From: Paramesorhizobium deserti
GTDB lineage: Bacteria; Pseudomonadota; Alphaproteobacteria; Rhizobiales; Rhizobiaceae
Direction: 5' to 3'
Assembly: GCF_001558695.1 (NCBI RefSeq)
Contig: NZ_LNTU01000001.1
Location: 1 to 64,000 of the forward strand
Length of the DNA stretch: 64,000 nt
Shown here piece after piece: positions 26,637 through 36,587 of the stretch. A program made the translations under genes and the position numbers. The first letter of the stretch is position 1. Every line of letters starts with the position of its first letter. Under the pieces are notes generated by a model, which saw nothing but the letters and a program-made list of their open reading frames with translations, was not told the DNA's origin and made no database searches.

Positions 26637-26873
26637 ACCCCCTCTCTTGCAAATTCTAAGCGTTTAGCGTTCGCTAGCGCTCCGCTAAACGCAAGAATTT
26701 GCTTTCTCTCCCGCAAAGGGAGAGATAAGGCTGGCATTACGCGCCTCCGCCAATCTTCGAACGTTTGCGATTAGCGGAAGCATTTTATGCGAGCCTTATC
26801 TCTCCCTTTGCGGGAGAGAAAGCGACTTCAACATCTTAGCGCAGCTAGATGCTAGAAATCGCAAGAGAGGGGT
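26637..26873. repeat. Palindromic MITE-like element, about 237 bp
   Basis: Outer ends ACCCCCTCTCTTGC... and ...GCAAGAGAGGGGT are complementary. Inside are a perfect 32-bp inverted repeat (26701-26732 with 26792-26823, beginning GCTTTCTCTCCCGCAAAGGG) and a small hairpin near 26661-26693. No transposase frame is present. It fills the space between ETF-QO and the uracil-DNA glycosylase gene and its right end touches a possible GTG start of the latter. Confidence 0.85.
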
Positions 26874-26904
26874 GAAACCCACGAATCTTGATAAAGATAC
26901 GGTC

Positions 26905-27792
26905 ATGGCAAGTGAGCAGGAACCGATGGATATGGAAGGGCTGATCCGCTTTTATGCGGAGGCGGGCGTGGATAGCCCCCTATCCGACGAACCCGTCGAC
27001 CGTTTCGCTGAAGGCGCGAGGCCGAAGGCGGCTCCGCAACAGCCGCGCGCCGGCGGACAGGAAGCGGCAGCGCCGCGCCAATCCTTCGGCACGGGCAATC
27101 CATCCGTATCGCCCTCTCCTGCCCAGACGCCGCGGACAGCAGCGCCTGCCCCCGCGCGCACGGTCGTGCCTGACGAAGCGCAGGTGGCGATCGCCCGCGA
27201 GGCGGCGAGCACGGCCAACTCCCTCGAAGAATTGCGCGAACGGCTTGCGGCCTTCGACGGCTGCAACCTGAAATTCACCGCCAAGAACATGTGCTTTTCC
27301 GACGGCGATCCCGCCTCCGACCTCATGTTCATCGGCGAAGCGCCGGGGCGCGACGAGGATATGGAAGGCCTGCCCTTTGTCGGGCGTTCCGGCCAGCTTC
27401 TCAACCGGATGATCGCGGCGATCGGGCTGGAGCGGCAGAACGTTTATATCGCCAATACCATCCCTTGGCGTCCGCCGGGGAATCGCACGCCGACGCCGCT
27501 CGAAACCGAGCTCTGCCGTCCGTTCATCGAGCGCCAGATCGAGCTTGCCGATCCGAAGGTGCTGGTGGCGCTCGGCGGACCGGCGGCCAAGGCGCTGACC
27601 GGTGCGCCGGAAGGCATCCTGCGGCTGCGCGGCAACTGGAAAACGCACACGACGCCGTCCGGCAAGGTGATCCCGGTGATGCCGACGCTGCACCCGGCCT
27701 ATCTCTTGAGGAGCCCGGCGCAGAAGCGGTTTGCATGGCGGGATTTTCTTGGCGTGAAGATGAAACTGCGGGAATTAACTTCGGCTGGCTAG
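26905..27792 (+). CDS. Uracil-DNA glycosylase, 4Fe-4S family (type 4/5-like)
   Basis: From the ATG at 26905 the protein has 295 residues; an upstream GTG at 26872 lies inside the repeat element and is less likely. A long Ala/Pro-rich N-terminal extension (about 20-100) precedes the catalytic domain. In that domain are LMFIGEAPGRDEDMEGLPFVGRSG-type residues (EAPG motif), cysteines near FDGCNLKF and KNMCFS for the iron-sulfur cluster, TIPWRPPGNRTP and the C-terminal MPTLHPAYLLR. It removes uracil from DNA in base excision repair. The start is uncertain because no clear ribosome site is seen. Confidence 0.88.
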   Translation: MASEQEPMDMEGLIRFYAEAGVDSPLSDEPVDRFAEGARPKAAPQQPRAGGQEAAAPRQSFGTGNPSVSPSPAQTPRTAAPAPARTVVPDEAQVAIAREAASTANSLEELRERLAAFDGCNLKFTAKNMCFSDGDPASDLMFIGEAPGRDEDMEGLPFVGRSGQLLNRMIAAIGLERQNVYIANTIPWRPPGNRTPTPLETELCRPFIERQIELADPKVLVALGGPAAKALTGAPEGILRLRGNWKTHTTPSGKVIPVMPTLHPAYLLRSPAQKRFAWRDFLGVKMKLRELTSAG

Positions 27793-27980
27793 CAGGTGTT
27801 TTATTAGACGCTGTCCCGCCCATGCTCTACGATTGTCTTGCAAGTATTACTCCGCCATCCATCCGCCACAGCCGCTCGCTAAGCCGCATGTCGGAATTGA
27901 ACCATCGCCCGCGTCGCAATTTCTCGCGCGGCCGGCGGTTTCTTCCTCTATCTTCGGTCCTCAACATTTCGAGGTTTCTC

Positions 27981-29231
27981 ATGGCTGGCCAGATCCTGTC
28001 GATCGCCGCGCTCTTGTTCAGCACATTCCTCATGCTGGTGGGCGGCGGGCTCGCCGGCATCCTTTTGCCGTTGCGCGCCGGGCTGGAAGGCTGGTCGCCG
28101 ACGACCATCGGCTGGATCGGCACGACCTATGCGCTCGCCTTCACCGCCGGCTGCCTCATCGTTCCCCGGCTGGTGCGTCGCGTCGGCCATGTCCGGGTGT
28201 TCTCGGTTCTCCTGACGCTTCTCAGCATGTCGCTGCTCCTGCACGCGCTGGTGATCGAATCCGTCGCCTGGATGCTGTTCCGGGCGATCGCCGGCTTTTC
28301 GCTCGCCGGCGGCTACATGATCGTGGAAAGCTGGCTCAACGAGCGCGTCACCAACGACACGCGCGGCATGGTGTTCTCGATCTACATGATCGTCTCGATG
28401 ATGGGCCTGCTGATCGGGCAATATATCCTGCCCTTCGGCAATCCGGCGACGCAGACCCTCTTCATCATCTGCGCGCTGATCTATGCGGCGGCGCTGATCC
28501 CCACCGCCCTTTCCAACGCGCAGTCGCCAAAGCCGCTGACGCAGGTCTCCCTTGATCTGAAGGCGCTCTACCGCCGTTCGCCGGCGGCCGTGGTCGGCTC
28601 GCTGATCGCCGGCATCATCGCCGGCTCGTGGAACTTCCTCGCCGCTATCTATGGCGAGCAGATCGGGCTTTCGACGCTCGGCATCGCGACGATGCTCGCC
28701 ACCGCCATGATCGGCGGCGCGATCTTCCAGTATCCGCTCGGCCGCGCCTCGGATTTCGTCGACCGGCGCTATGTCATGGTGGTGGCGGGCATCATCGGCC
28801 TCGTATTGTCAACGATGATGGTCCTCGTCCATCCGGGGCCGGGATGGACGATCTATCTCCTGATGTTCCTGTTCGGCTCAGTGCTCTACCCGATCTACAG
28901 CCTGAACGTCGCCCATGCCAATGATTCCGCCGATCCGAGCGAGTTCGTGGAAGTATCGAGCGGGCTCCTGATCGTCTACGGCATCGGCAGCATGACGGGG
29001 CCGCAGGTCGCCGGACGGCTGATGGACGCCGTCGGCCCCTCGGGCTTCTTCATCACCATGGCGGCCTGCTTCGCCCTCTACGGAGCGCACGCCTTGTGGC
29101 GGATCCAGCGGCGCAGCCTCGCCATAGCGGCAGACCAGAAGCCGGATTTCCAGTTCCAGGCCTCGGAAATACAGCCGACGCCGGAAACGATGCAGCTCGA
29201 TCCGCGCAGCGAGGCGGTGGGGCAGGATTGA
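27981..29231 (+). CDS. MFS transporter, YcaD-like
   Basis: 416 residues from the ATG at 27981 (GAGGTTTCTC ahead). Twelve hydrophobic segments are visible, with the MFS loop motif GCLIVPRLVRRVGHVRVF after TM2 and a second half beginning near residue 205 (SPAAVVGSLIAGIIAGSW). The C-terminal 35 residues are polar. The layout is that of the YcaD/DUF-type MFS subfamily of unknown substrate. The open frame continues far upstream but that part overlaps the glycosylase gene in another frame and is not used. Confidence 0.87.
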   Translation: MAGQILSIAALLFSTFLMLVGGGLAGILLPLRAGLEGWSPTTIGWIGTTYALAFTAGCLIVPRLVRRVGHVRVFSVLLTLLSMSLLLHALVIESVAWMLFRAIAGFSLAGGYMIVESWLNERVTNDTRGMVFSIYMIVSMMGLLIGQYILPFGNPATQTLFIICALIYAAALIPTALSNAQSPKPLTQVSLDLKALYRRSPAAVVGSLIAGIIAGSWNFLAAIYGEQIGLSTLGIATMLATAMIGGAIFQYPLGRASDFVDRRYVMVVAGIIGLVLSTMMVLVHPGPGWTIYLLMFLFGSVLYPIYSLNVAHANDSADPSEFVEVSSGLLIVYGIGSMTGPQVAGRLMDAVGPSGFFITMAACFALYGAHALWRIQRRSLAIAADQKPDFQFQASEIQPTPETMQLDPRSEAVGQD

Positions 29232-29262
29232 AGCCAAGCGCGCTCATTTTGATGGAAACGCT

Positions 29263-30243
29263 CTACGACATCCGCCCCACGCCCGTCGCCCGGCGATTGC
29301 GTTCGGCCACAGCAAGCCTGTGCTCGCGATAGATGATGAAGATGCCGGCGCCGATGACGACCACGCCGCCGATCAGCATCTCCACCGTCGGGATGTCGTG
29401 GAAGATCAGGTAGCCGATGGCGAGGCTGAGCAGCATCGAGGTATATTCGAAAGGGGCGATGGTCGACATCTCGGCATAGCGATAGCACTGCGTCAGGAAG
29501 ATCTGCGCGATGCCGCCGGCAAAGCCCGCCCCGACCAGCATCAGGGCCTGCGCCGGCGTCGGCATCACCCAGCCGAAAGGCAGGGTGAAAAGCGCGATGA
29601 TGCTCGAGGTGATCGAGAAATAGATGACGATGGTGGGGGTGCGCTCCGTCTGGACGAGACGGCGCACGAGAAGCATGGCGACAGCGCTCAGACCAGCGCC
29701 GGCGAGTGCCGAAAGCGCGCCCAGCGTCTCCTCCATGCCGAGTTCGCCGCTGGAAAAGACGGTCAGCCTGGGCCACAGGATGACCATCACGCCGATGAGG
29801 CCGACCACCACGGCGCTCCACCGGTAAACGCGCACGGTTTCATGCAGCAGGATGGCGCTGAAGACGACGACGAAGAGCGGCGAGGCGTAGTTGATGGCAA
29901 TCGCTTCCGGCAGCGGAAGCTTGGTCAGCGCGAAGAAGCTGCAGCACATGGCGGAGACGCCGACCAGCCCGCGCCAGACATGGCTCAACCGCTCCTTGGT
30001 ATGAAACACGCCCGAGAGCTGATGCGTGACCGCGAGATAGATGACGATGGGGACGATCGCAAAGAACGAGCGGAAGAAGACGAGCTGACCGAGCGGAATG
30101 CCTTCCGCGGCCTTGAGCAGGCTCGACATCGCCACGAAGACACAGACGGATGCGACCTTGAAGCCGATGCCCCGCATGACATTGGGCTCGGCAGGACTTT
30201 CGGCACGGGTATCGGCGGGCTCCGGACGCGAGGGAGCGTTCAA
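29263..30243 (-). CDS. DMT-superfamily transporter, EamA type
   Basis: Two EamA domains of five helices each are recognisable, with the first starting GIGFKVASVCVFVAMSSLLKA and the second near LGALSALAGAGLSAVAMLL. The open frame reaches 30402 but would overlap the divergent pepN start; a TTG at 30243 preceded by AAGGATCACCG gives 326 residues and is preferred, while an ATG at 30177 is a third choice. These carriers export or import amino acids, nucleotide sugars or related metabolites; the substrate cannot be read. It is divergent from pepN. Confidence 0.82.
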   Translation of the reverse strand: MNAPSRPEPADTRAESPAEPNVMRGIGFKVASVCVFVAMSSLLKAAEGIPLGQLVFFRSFFAIVPIVIYLAVTHQLSGVFHTKERLSHVWRGLVGVSAMCCSFFALTKLPLPEAIAINYASPLFVVVFSAILLHETVRVYRWSAVVVGLIGVMVILWPRLTVFSSGELGMEETLGALSALAGAGLSAVAMLLVRRLVQTERTPTIVIYFSITSSIIALFTLPFGWVMPTPAQALMLVGAGFAGGIAQIFLTQCYRYAEMSTIAPFEYTSMLLSLAIGYLIFHDIPTVEMLIGGVVVIGAGIFIIYREHRLAVAERNRRATGVGRMS

Positions 30244-30388
30244 AACGGTGATCCTTAAGGAACATACGACGTGGTGAGTATCTCTCCATAGGCCGCATTC
30301 GATAAGAATGCCAGCAGTAATGTTGTGCGACTGGACGAAGCGGGATAGGAGATTGAAATAGAAATGCGTAGCAGGAAGCGATCGACAC

Positions 30389-33034
30389 ATGCGCACGGAC
30401 ACAGGCCAGCTCTTCCGCCTCGAGGATTATCGTCCGACGGACTATCTGATCCCGCAAACCTCGCTGACCTTCGATCTCCATCCTGAAAGAACGATCGTGC
30501 GGGCAGTTCTCTCCGTCGAGCGCCGCGAGGGCGTCAGCGCTTCGCAGCCGCTGGTCCTTGACGGGGATGATCTCAAACTCGTCGGGCTGACCGTCAACGG
30601 CGCCCTCCTCGGCGACAATGGCTATCGGGCGACGCCGGAGCGGCTGGAAATCGCCGAACTGCCGGCGGAGGACCGTTTCACGGTCGAGATCGTCACCGAG
30701 ATCAATCCGACGACCAACCGCCAGCTGATGGGGCTCTACCGCTCCAGCGGCGTCTATTGCACGCAGTGCGAGGCGGAAGGCTTCCGCCGCATCACCTATT
30801 TCCTCGACCGCCCGGATGTGCTCTCCGTCTATACGGTGCGCATCGAGGCGTCGAAGGCAGAAGCGCCGGTGCTGCTTTCAAACGGCAATCCCATGGAGGC
30901 GGGCGATCTCGCCGGTGGCAGGCATTTCGCCGTCTGGCACGATCCGCACCCCAAGCCATCCTATCTCTTCGCGCTCGTCGCGGGCGATCTCGGGTCCATC
31001 CGCGACAGCTTCACCACCCGCTCAGGGACCAAGGTCGATCTCGCGATCTATGTCGAGGACGGCAAGGAGCCGCGGGCTCTCTACGCGATGGATGCGTTGA
31101 AGCGCTCGATGCAATGGGACGAGGAGGTGTTCGGCCGCGAATATGATCTCGACGTCTTCAACGTCGTCGCCGTCTCGGACTTCAACATGGGGGCGATGGA
31201 GAACAAGGGTCTCAACGTCTTCAACGACAAATATGTGCTGGCCGACGCCGAAACGGCGACGGATACCGACTATGCCGGGATCGAGGCCGTTATCGCGCAT
31301 GAATATTTCCACAATTGGACAGGAAACAGAATCACTTGCCGCGACTGGTTCCAGCTCTGCCTGAAGGAAGGGCTGACTGTCTTCCGCGATCATGAATTCT
31401 CGGCCGACCAGCGGTCCCGCGCGGTCAAGCGCATCGCCGAGGTGAAGACGCTGAAGGCGCATCAGTTTCCCGAGGATGCAGGGCCGCTGGCCCATCCCGT
31501 GCGCCCGCGGCAATATCGCGAGATCAACAATTTCTACACGGCGACGGTCTACGAGAAAGGCTCCGAGGTGGTGCGCATGATCCGCACGATCCTCGGGCCC
31601 GATCTCTTCCGTAAAGGCATGGACCTCTATTTCGAGCGCCATGACGGGGAAGCGGCGACGATCGAGGATTTCGTCAAGGCGTTCGAGGACGCCTCGGGAC
31701 GCGATTTGAGCCAGTTCGCGCTTTGGTACGAGCAGGCGGGCACGCCGAACCTCTCGGTCAGCTATGATTACGATCCGGCTGAGAAGACGTTCACGATCGA
31801 ACTCGAACAATCGCTGAAGGCGACGCCCGGCCAGAGCCGCAAGAAGCCGATGCATATCCCGATCGAGTTCGGGCTCATCGGCTCCGACGGCAAGGACATC
31901 ACGCCGGCATCAGCAACGGGTGCGGAGGTGACGGGCGACGTCATCCATCTGCGCCAGCGCAAGGAGAAGGTGCGCTTCACCGGCATCGGGGAACGCCCCG
32001 TTCCCTCGCTGCTGCGCGGGTTCTCCGCACCTGTGACGCTGGCGAGCGAGCTGCCGCATGAAGACCTGATATTCCTGGCGCTCAACGACAGCGATCCGGT
32101 CGGGCGCTGGCAGGCGCTGACCAAGCTTCTCACCGGCGCGCTAATCGCCGGCGTCAAGCAGGTGCGCGGCGGCAAGCCGCCCGTCATCGATGCCGATATC
32201 GTCAACCTCGTCGGCGAAATCGCCGCCAACGAGACGCTCGACGCGGCCTTCCGGGCGCTTTGCCTGACGCCTCCCGGCGAAAGCGACATCGCCCGCGAGA
32301 TCGGCGACAATATCGATCCCGACGCCGTTCTGGCGAGCCGCGAGGCGCTGATCAAGGCGATCGCCGAGGCGCACCGCCAGGCATTCGCTGCGCTTTACGA
32401 CAAGCTCGCCAACACCGGCACCTTCTCGCCCGATGCGGAAAGCGCCGGGCGCCGGGCATTGCGCAACTGCCTGCTCGACTATCTCAGTGTGGCGGAAGCT
32501 GATCCTTCACACGCGACGGCGCAATTCCGCGCGGCGGACAATATGACGGACCGGGCGGCGGCGCTTGGGGTGCTCGTCCACCGCTTCGGCGACAGCGACA
32601 GCGCGCGTGAAGCGCTCGGCGCTTTCGAGGAGCGGTTCGGCGGCGACCCGTTGGTGATGGACAAATGGTTCATGGTCCAGGCAACGCGTCCCGGCGCCGC
32701 GGCGCTCGACAGGGTGCGGGCGCTGATGAGCCACAGGCTTTTCTCGCTCGACAATCCCAACCGGACGCGCGCGCTGATCGGCCTCTTCGCCACCGCCAAC
32801 CAGACCGGCTTTAACCGGGCGGACGGCGCGGCTTACGACTTCTTCGCCGACATGATCCTGAAGATCGACCGGGAAAACCCGCAGCTTGCGGCACGGCTGC
32901 TGACGGCGCTCCGGTCCTGGCGCTCGCTGGAGCCCGTGCGTCGCGAACATGCCCGCGCGGCCCTCGCCCGCATCGCGGCCACGGAGAAGCTTTCCACCGA
33001 CGTGAAGGATATCGTCGAGCGGACGCTGGGGTAA
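30389..33034 (+). CDS. pepN: Aminopeptidase N (M1 metallopeptidase)
   Basis: 881 residues, the normal bacterial PepN length. The exopeptidase motif GAMENKGLNVF lies near residue 268 and the zinc site HEYFHNWTGNR near residue 304, with the third ligand Glu in LKEGLTVFRDHEF. Beta-sandwich and helical C-terminal domains follow (the latter from about 540). It removes N-terminal residues from peptides in the cytoplasm. The gene is transcribed alone; a type-1 repeat follows 76 bases after the stop. Confidence 0.95.
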   Translation: MRTDTGQLFRLEDYRPTDYLIPQTSLTFDLHPERTIVRAVLSVERREGVSASQPLVLDGDDLKLVGLTVNGALLGDNGYRATPERLEIAELPAEDRFTVEIVTEINPTTNRQLMGLYRSSGVYCTQCEAEGFRRITYFLDRPDVLSVYTVRIEASKAEAPVLLSNGNPMEAGDLAGGRHFAVWHDPHPKPSYLFALVAGDLGSIRDSFTTRSGTKVDLAIYVEDGKEPRALYAMDALKRSMQWDEEVFGREYDLDVFNVVAVSDFNMGAMENKGLNVFNDKYVLADAETATDTDYAGIEAVIAHEYFHNWTGNRITCRDWFQLCLKEGLTVFRDHEFSADQRSRAVKRIAEVKTLKAHQFPEDAGPLAHPVRPRQYREINNFYTATVYEKGSEVVRMIRTILGPDLFRKGMDLYFERHDGEAATIEDFVKAFEDASGRDLSQFALWYEQAGTPNLSVSYDYDPAEKTFTIELEQSLKATPGQSRKKPMHIPIEFGLIGSDGKDITPASATGAEVTGDVIHLRQRKEKVRFTGIGERPVPSLLRGFSAPVTLASELPHEDLIFLALNDSDPVGRWQALTKLLTGALIAGVKQVRGGKPPVIDADIVNLVGEIAANETLDAAFRALCLTPPGESDIAREIGDNIDPDAVLASREALIKAIAEAHRQAFAALYDKLANTGTFSPDAESAGRRALRNCLLDYLSVAEADPSHATAQFRAADNMTDRAAALGVLVHRFGDSDSAREALGAFEERFGGDPLVMDKWFMVQATRPGAAALDRVRALMSHRLFSLDNPNRTRALIGLFATANQTGFNRADGAAYDFFADMILKIDRENPQLAARLLTALRSWRSLEPVRREHARAALARIAATEKLSTDVKDIVERTLG

Positions 33035-33110
33035 ATGCCGGTTTCCGTTCGGTGTGACTGACCGCTCTTGCTGCAACTGTCTGAATGCAGGTGGGGTGGC
33101 TATGTTCAGG

Positions 33111-33237
33111 CATGGATCCTCGGGTCAAGCCCGAGGATGACGGGTTAGAGGTGGGATGACAGCATCGACCGCCGCGTTTGCCATTAGCCAAAACCCTTCT
33201 ACAGTCGTCATCCTCGGGCTTGACCCGAGGATCCATT
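33111..33237. repeat. Inverted pair of type-1 palindromes
   Basis: Units at 33111-33142 and 33205-33237 (GGATCCTCGGGTCAAGCCCG and its inverse with GTCATCCTCGGGCTTGACCC) are separated by about 62 bases. The 368-bp gap between pepN and the next gene holds this element and an AT-rich promoter-like region. Confidence 0.85.
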
Positions 33238-33456
33238 CCGGAACAATGCCACTGCCGCGTCATTTCCAGCTGAAGAACCAAAAGGCTCAGACACCGGCAA
33301 TCCAACTCCAAAAAGCCGAATCATCTTTTCCATTTTGATTAAATTTTAACGAAAAGGCTGGACAGGCCGAATCAGTTTTGATTCATTGGCGATGGTTCGG
33401 ATGTGCGGCGTCCCGAATCACTTTCATCGGAAAGAGTAAATGCAGGGGGCCACAGG

Positions 33457-35799
33457 ATGGCAAATGCGGACGCGTATGACGCGCCGACGGCGAGGTATTA
33501 TGCCTCAAAAAAGAGAAGATCGAAGGCCGGGCTTTCCGGTCACGCCGGTCTGCTCGCCGGCCCCGCATATCAAAAGCTCCTGTCGCTCGAGCCGTGGCTG
33601 CGCCGCTCGATCCCGACCCTCATCATCCTTTTCCTGATCATCCTCGCCATCGCCCGGGTGCTGTCGCTGATGGCGTGGCGCGACGATATCGAGCGCAACA
33701 CCCGTTCGGCGCTGGCCCTTTCCACAAGCCACATCTCGGCGATGATCGACCGCCTGGCCAATATGCGCGGCGAAGCGGGGAGCACCGACGGCCTGTCGCC
33801 GATGGAGCTGCAGAACCTCATCGTCGATTTCCGCTCCAGGGGGCTGATTTCCCCCGCGGTGCAGATCGCGGTCGCCGACGCCAACTCCGTGGTGGTCACC
33901 GCCTCGGGCATGGAAGAGCTACGGGGCAAGAACATCGAGAGCGCCGTCATGGACGGCCAGCCGCTTTTCCTCTTCGGCGAGCGGGCGGGTGTCATGCAGA
34001 TCAAGCTCAACGGTGCGGATGCGCTTGCCTCGCTCAACCGCACCGGAAATGGCAATCTGGCCGTCTTCGCGGCGGAGCCGACCGAGACGGTTTATGCAGA
34101 ATGGCGCCGGATCGTATCGCTCAACATCACGCTCTTTGCCGGCACGGCGGGCGTGATGATGGCGATCCTCTATGCCTATTTCAGCCAGGCGGCGCGGGCG
34201 CGCGACGCCGACCAGATCTCGGATCAGATCCAGCGGCGCATCAATCTGGCGCTCGCCCGGGGGCGCTGCGGCCTGTGGGACTGGGACATGGCGCGCGGGC
34301 GCATGTACTGGTCGCGCTCGATGTATGAGATGTTGGGCTATGAGGCGCATGACGCGATCCTCTCCTTCGGCGACGTGGCGGCGATCATCAATCCCGAGGA
34401 CGGCGATCTCTATGCGATCGCCACGCAAGCGGTTGCCGGCGATATCCGCCAACTCGACAAGGTGTTCCGGATGCGCCATGCCGACGGCTACTGGGTGTGG
34501 ATGCGGGTGCGCGCCGAGATCGCCAATGAGGGCGATCTGCATCTCGTCGGCATCGCCTTCGATGTCAGCGAGCAGCACCGCTTCGCGCAGGCGACGGCGG
34601 AAGCCGACATGCGCATCCGCGAGGCGATCGAGAGCATTTCCGAGGCTTTCGTGCTCTGGGATGCCAATAATCGCCTGGTGATGTCAAACAGCAAGTTCAA
34701 CGAATATGCCGGCCTGCCCGCCGCTGCCCTCGTGCCGGGCGTCACCCGAAACGAGATCCAGCCGCTGATTCGTCCGGTCTCGCTCGAGCGCCGGATGGCC
34801 AATGCGAACGACCGCAGCGGCGCGCAGACCTTCGAGCGGCAACTGGCGGACGGGCGCTGGCTGCAGGTCAACGAGCGGCGCACACAGGATGGCGGCCTCG
34901 TCTCGGTCGGCACCGATATCACGCAGCTGAAATTGCATCAGGAGCGGCTGGTCGACAGCGAACGCCGCCTGATGGCGACCATTCATGATCTCAGCCTCGC
35001 CCGCAAAGGCGAGAAGGACCGGGTGCGCGAACTCTCCGAGCTCGCCAGCAAATACGCGGTGGAGAAGGAGCGCGCCGAAAGCGCCAACCGCGCCAAATCC
35101 GAATTCCTCGCCAACATGTCGCACGAGCTGCGGACGCCGCTTAACGCCATCATCGGCTTTTCCGAGATGATGAGCCAGGCGACGTTCGGGCCGCTCGGCT
35201 CGGACCGCTATGAGGAATATGTGCGCGATATCCACACCAGCGGCGCCTATCTCCTCAACGTCATCAACGACATTCTCGACATGTCGAAGATCGAGGCGGG
35301 GCATTTCTCGCTGGACCGTCAGGAAATCGACCTCTGCCCGCTGATCCAGGAAACGGTGCGGGTGATCTCGCTGCAGGCGCAGGACAAGAACATCGAGGTG
35401 CAGACCAGGATCGCCGAGACGATGACGCTGAATGCCGACCGCCGGGCGATCAAGCAGGTGCTGATCAACCTGCTCTCCAATGCGGTGAAGTTCTCCTCGG
35501 ACGGCGGCCGCATCTCGGTGCGCGCCCGCAAGACATCAGGCGCGCTGGTGCTGACCATCGAGGATACGGGCTGCGGCATACCGAAGGGAGCGCTGAAGAA
35601 GCTCGGCCAGCCTTTCGAGCAGGTCGAGAACCAGTTCACCAAATCCCATGCCGGCTCTGGCCTCGGCCTGGCGATCTCCCGCTCGCTGGTCGCGCTGCAT
35701 GGCGGTGCGTTGAAAATCCGCTCGACCGAGGGCGTGGGCACGATCGTCTCGGTGCGCATTCCGGTGGAGGCGACGGAAGACGAGAGCGAAGCGGCGTGA
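33457..35799 (+). CDS. pleC: PleC-like hybrid PAS sensor histidine kinase
   Basis: From the ATG at 33457 (CACAGG ahead) the protein has 780 residues. An N-terminal transmembrane helix (about 52-72) and another near residue 225-245 flank an extracytoplasmic sensor. Two PAS domains follow (about 270-390 and 395-505). The H-box [19 protein letters not shown] lies near residue 553, and the N, G1 and G2 boxes as [21 protein letters not shown], and GSGLGLAIS. This H-box is that of the PleC/DivJ/PdhS group that controls DivK and cell-cycle polarity. The neighbouring glnE supports PleC by recalled synteny with other rhizobia. No receiver domain is present. Confidence 0.8.
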   Translation: MANADAYDAPTARYYASKKRRSKAGLSGHAGLLAGPAYQKLLSLEPWLRRSIPTLIILFLIILAIARVLSLMAWRDDIERNTRSALALSTSHISAMIDRLANMRGEAGSTDGLSPMELQNLIVDFRSRGLISPAVQIAVADANSVVVTASGMEELRGKNIESAVMDGQPLFLFGERAGVMQIKLNGADALASLNRTGNGNLAVFAAEPTETVYAEWRRIVSLNITLFAGTAGVMMAILYAYFSQAARARDADQISDQIQRRINLALARGRCGLWDWDMARGRMYWSRSMYEMLGYEAHDAILSFGDVAAIINPEDGDLYAIATQAVAGDIRQLDKVFRMRHADGYWVWMRVRAEIANEGDLHLVGIAFDVSEQHRFAQATAEADMRIREAIESISEAFVLWDANNRLVMSNSKFNEYAGLPAAALVPGVTRNEIQPLIRPVSLERRMANANDRSGAQTFERQLADGRWLQVNERRTQDGGLVSVGTDITQLKLHQERLVDSERRLMATIHDLSLARKGEKDRVRELSELASKYAVEKERAESANRAKSEFLANMSHELRTPLNAIIGFSEMMSQATFGPLGSDRYEEYVRDIHTSGAYLLNVINDILDMSKIEAGHFSLDRQEIDLCPLIQETVRVISLQAQDKNIEVQTRIAETMTLNADRRAIKQVLINLLSNAVKFSSDGGRISVRARKTSGALVLTIEDTGCGIPKGALKKLGQPFEQVENQFTKSHAGSGLGLAISRSLVALHGGALKIRSTEGVGTIVSVRIPVEATEDESEAA

Positions 35800-35825
35800 G
35801 CCGAACCTCTACTTCGGAAACACCA

Positions 35826-36233
35826 TCATCTTGCCAGCCAATTCTCCAGCGGCAGATCAGGGATGCGGGAAAACTCGCGTTGGTCGTCTGTAACCAGCGT
35901 GGCCTTAATGGCTAGCGCCTGTGCCGCGATCCATGTGTCATTGGCCCCTATCGGGGTTCCATGCCGTTCCAGAAGGGCCCTCACCCGCCCATATTGTCGG
36001 GTAGCCTCGGCATCGAGGCCGACGAAAGGCAACCGCTCGACCAGCGCGGCAAGACGGGCACGGCTTCGCTCACCATGAGCGCTCTTTTCCGCGCCGAGTT
36101 CCAACTCTCCGAGCACGATCGCCGAGAGGCGCATATTGCTGAGAGACAGAGATTCCAAGCGTTCCCGTACGGCCGGTTGCCCTTTCAGAGCGGCGATCAG
36201 AATATTGGTGTCCAACAGATAAAGCGTCGCCAC
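35826..36233 (-). CDS. vapC: PIN-domain ribonuclease toxin (VapC)
   Basis: 135 residues with acidic PIN residues in LLDTNIL (Asp near 8), VLGELELGAE (Glu), IGANDTWIAAQAL (Asp) and LVTDDQREFSRI (Asp). The fold and length are typical of VapC, an RNase that acts on tRNA. It starts three bases after the antitoxin stop and ends 26 bases from the convergent pleC stop. Together with the antitoxin it is an insertion between pleC and glnE. Confidence 0.9.
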   Translation of the reverse strand: MATLYLLDTNILIAALKGQPAVRERLESLSLSNMRLSAIVLGELELGAEKSAHGERSRARLAALVERLPFVGLDAEATRQYGRVRALLERHGTPIGANDTWIAAQALAIKATLVTDDQREFSRIPDLPLENWLAR

Positions 36234-36236
36234 GGT

Positions 36237-36473
36237 CTAGTCATCCATCGAGGCTACATCCTCGGCGGGTGCATCTTCCGGGGCTTGCAGATCGATATCA
36301 TCCTTTTCGATCCAGAAGTCACGGAAGGCGTCGGCTGCAACGCTCGGATGATCCGGCACCAGTCGCGCCACGATTTTCCCGTGACGGGTGACAGCGATCT
36401 CCGCGCCCGCCTCGACCTCAGCCAGCAGGGCGGAGAAGCGCGATTTGGCTTCAACGACGGTGAAGGTTTTCAT
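36237..36473 (-). CDS. Phd/YefM-type antitoxin
   Basis: The ATG at 36473 is used because the Phd fold begins here (MKTFTVVEAKSRFSALLAEV), giving 78 residues. AEIAVTRHGKIVARLVPDH closes the DNA-binding domain, and the acidic tail is the toxin-neutralising part. The stop lies three bases from the toxin start. A perfect 16-bp palindrome is 18 bases upstream and probably mediates autorepression. Confidence 0.85.
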   Translation of the reverse strand: MKTFTVVEAKSRFSALLAEVEAGAEIAVTRHGKIVARLVPDHPSVAADAFRDFWIEKDDIDLQAPEDAPAEDVASMDD

Positions 36474-36490
36474 GACGACCCTCGAGAAAA

Positions 36491-36506
36491 ATGACCATAT
36501 GGTCAT
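36491..36506. promoter_or_regulatory. Palindromic operator of the vapBC module
   Basis: ATGACCATATGGTCAT is a perfect 16-bp palindrome just upstream of the antitoxin start, where the promoter is expected. Phd-family antitoxins bind such palindromes; binding here is inferred. Confidence 0.65.
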
Positions 36507-36587
36507 ATATTGTCGCCACATGTTCTCCTGTCAAGTCATCGTGGAAAGATGCTCGCTTGGCACCCACGAGGGATAAAGGGCAAGCGT

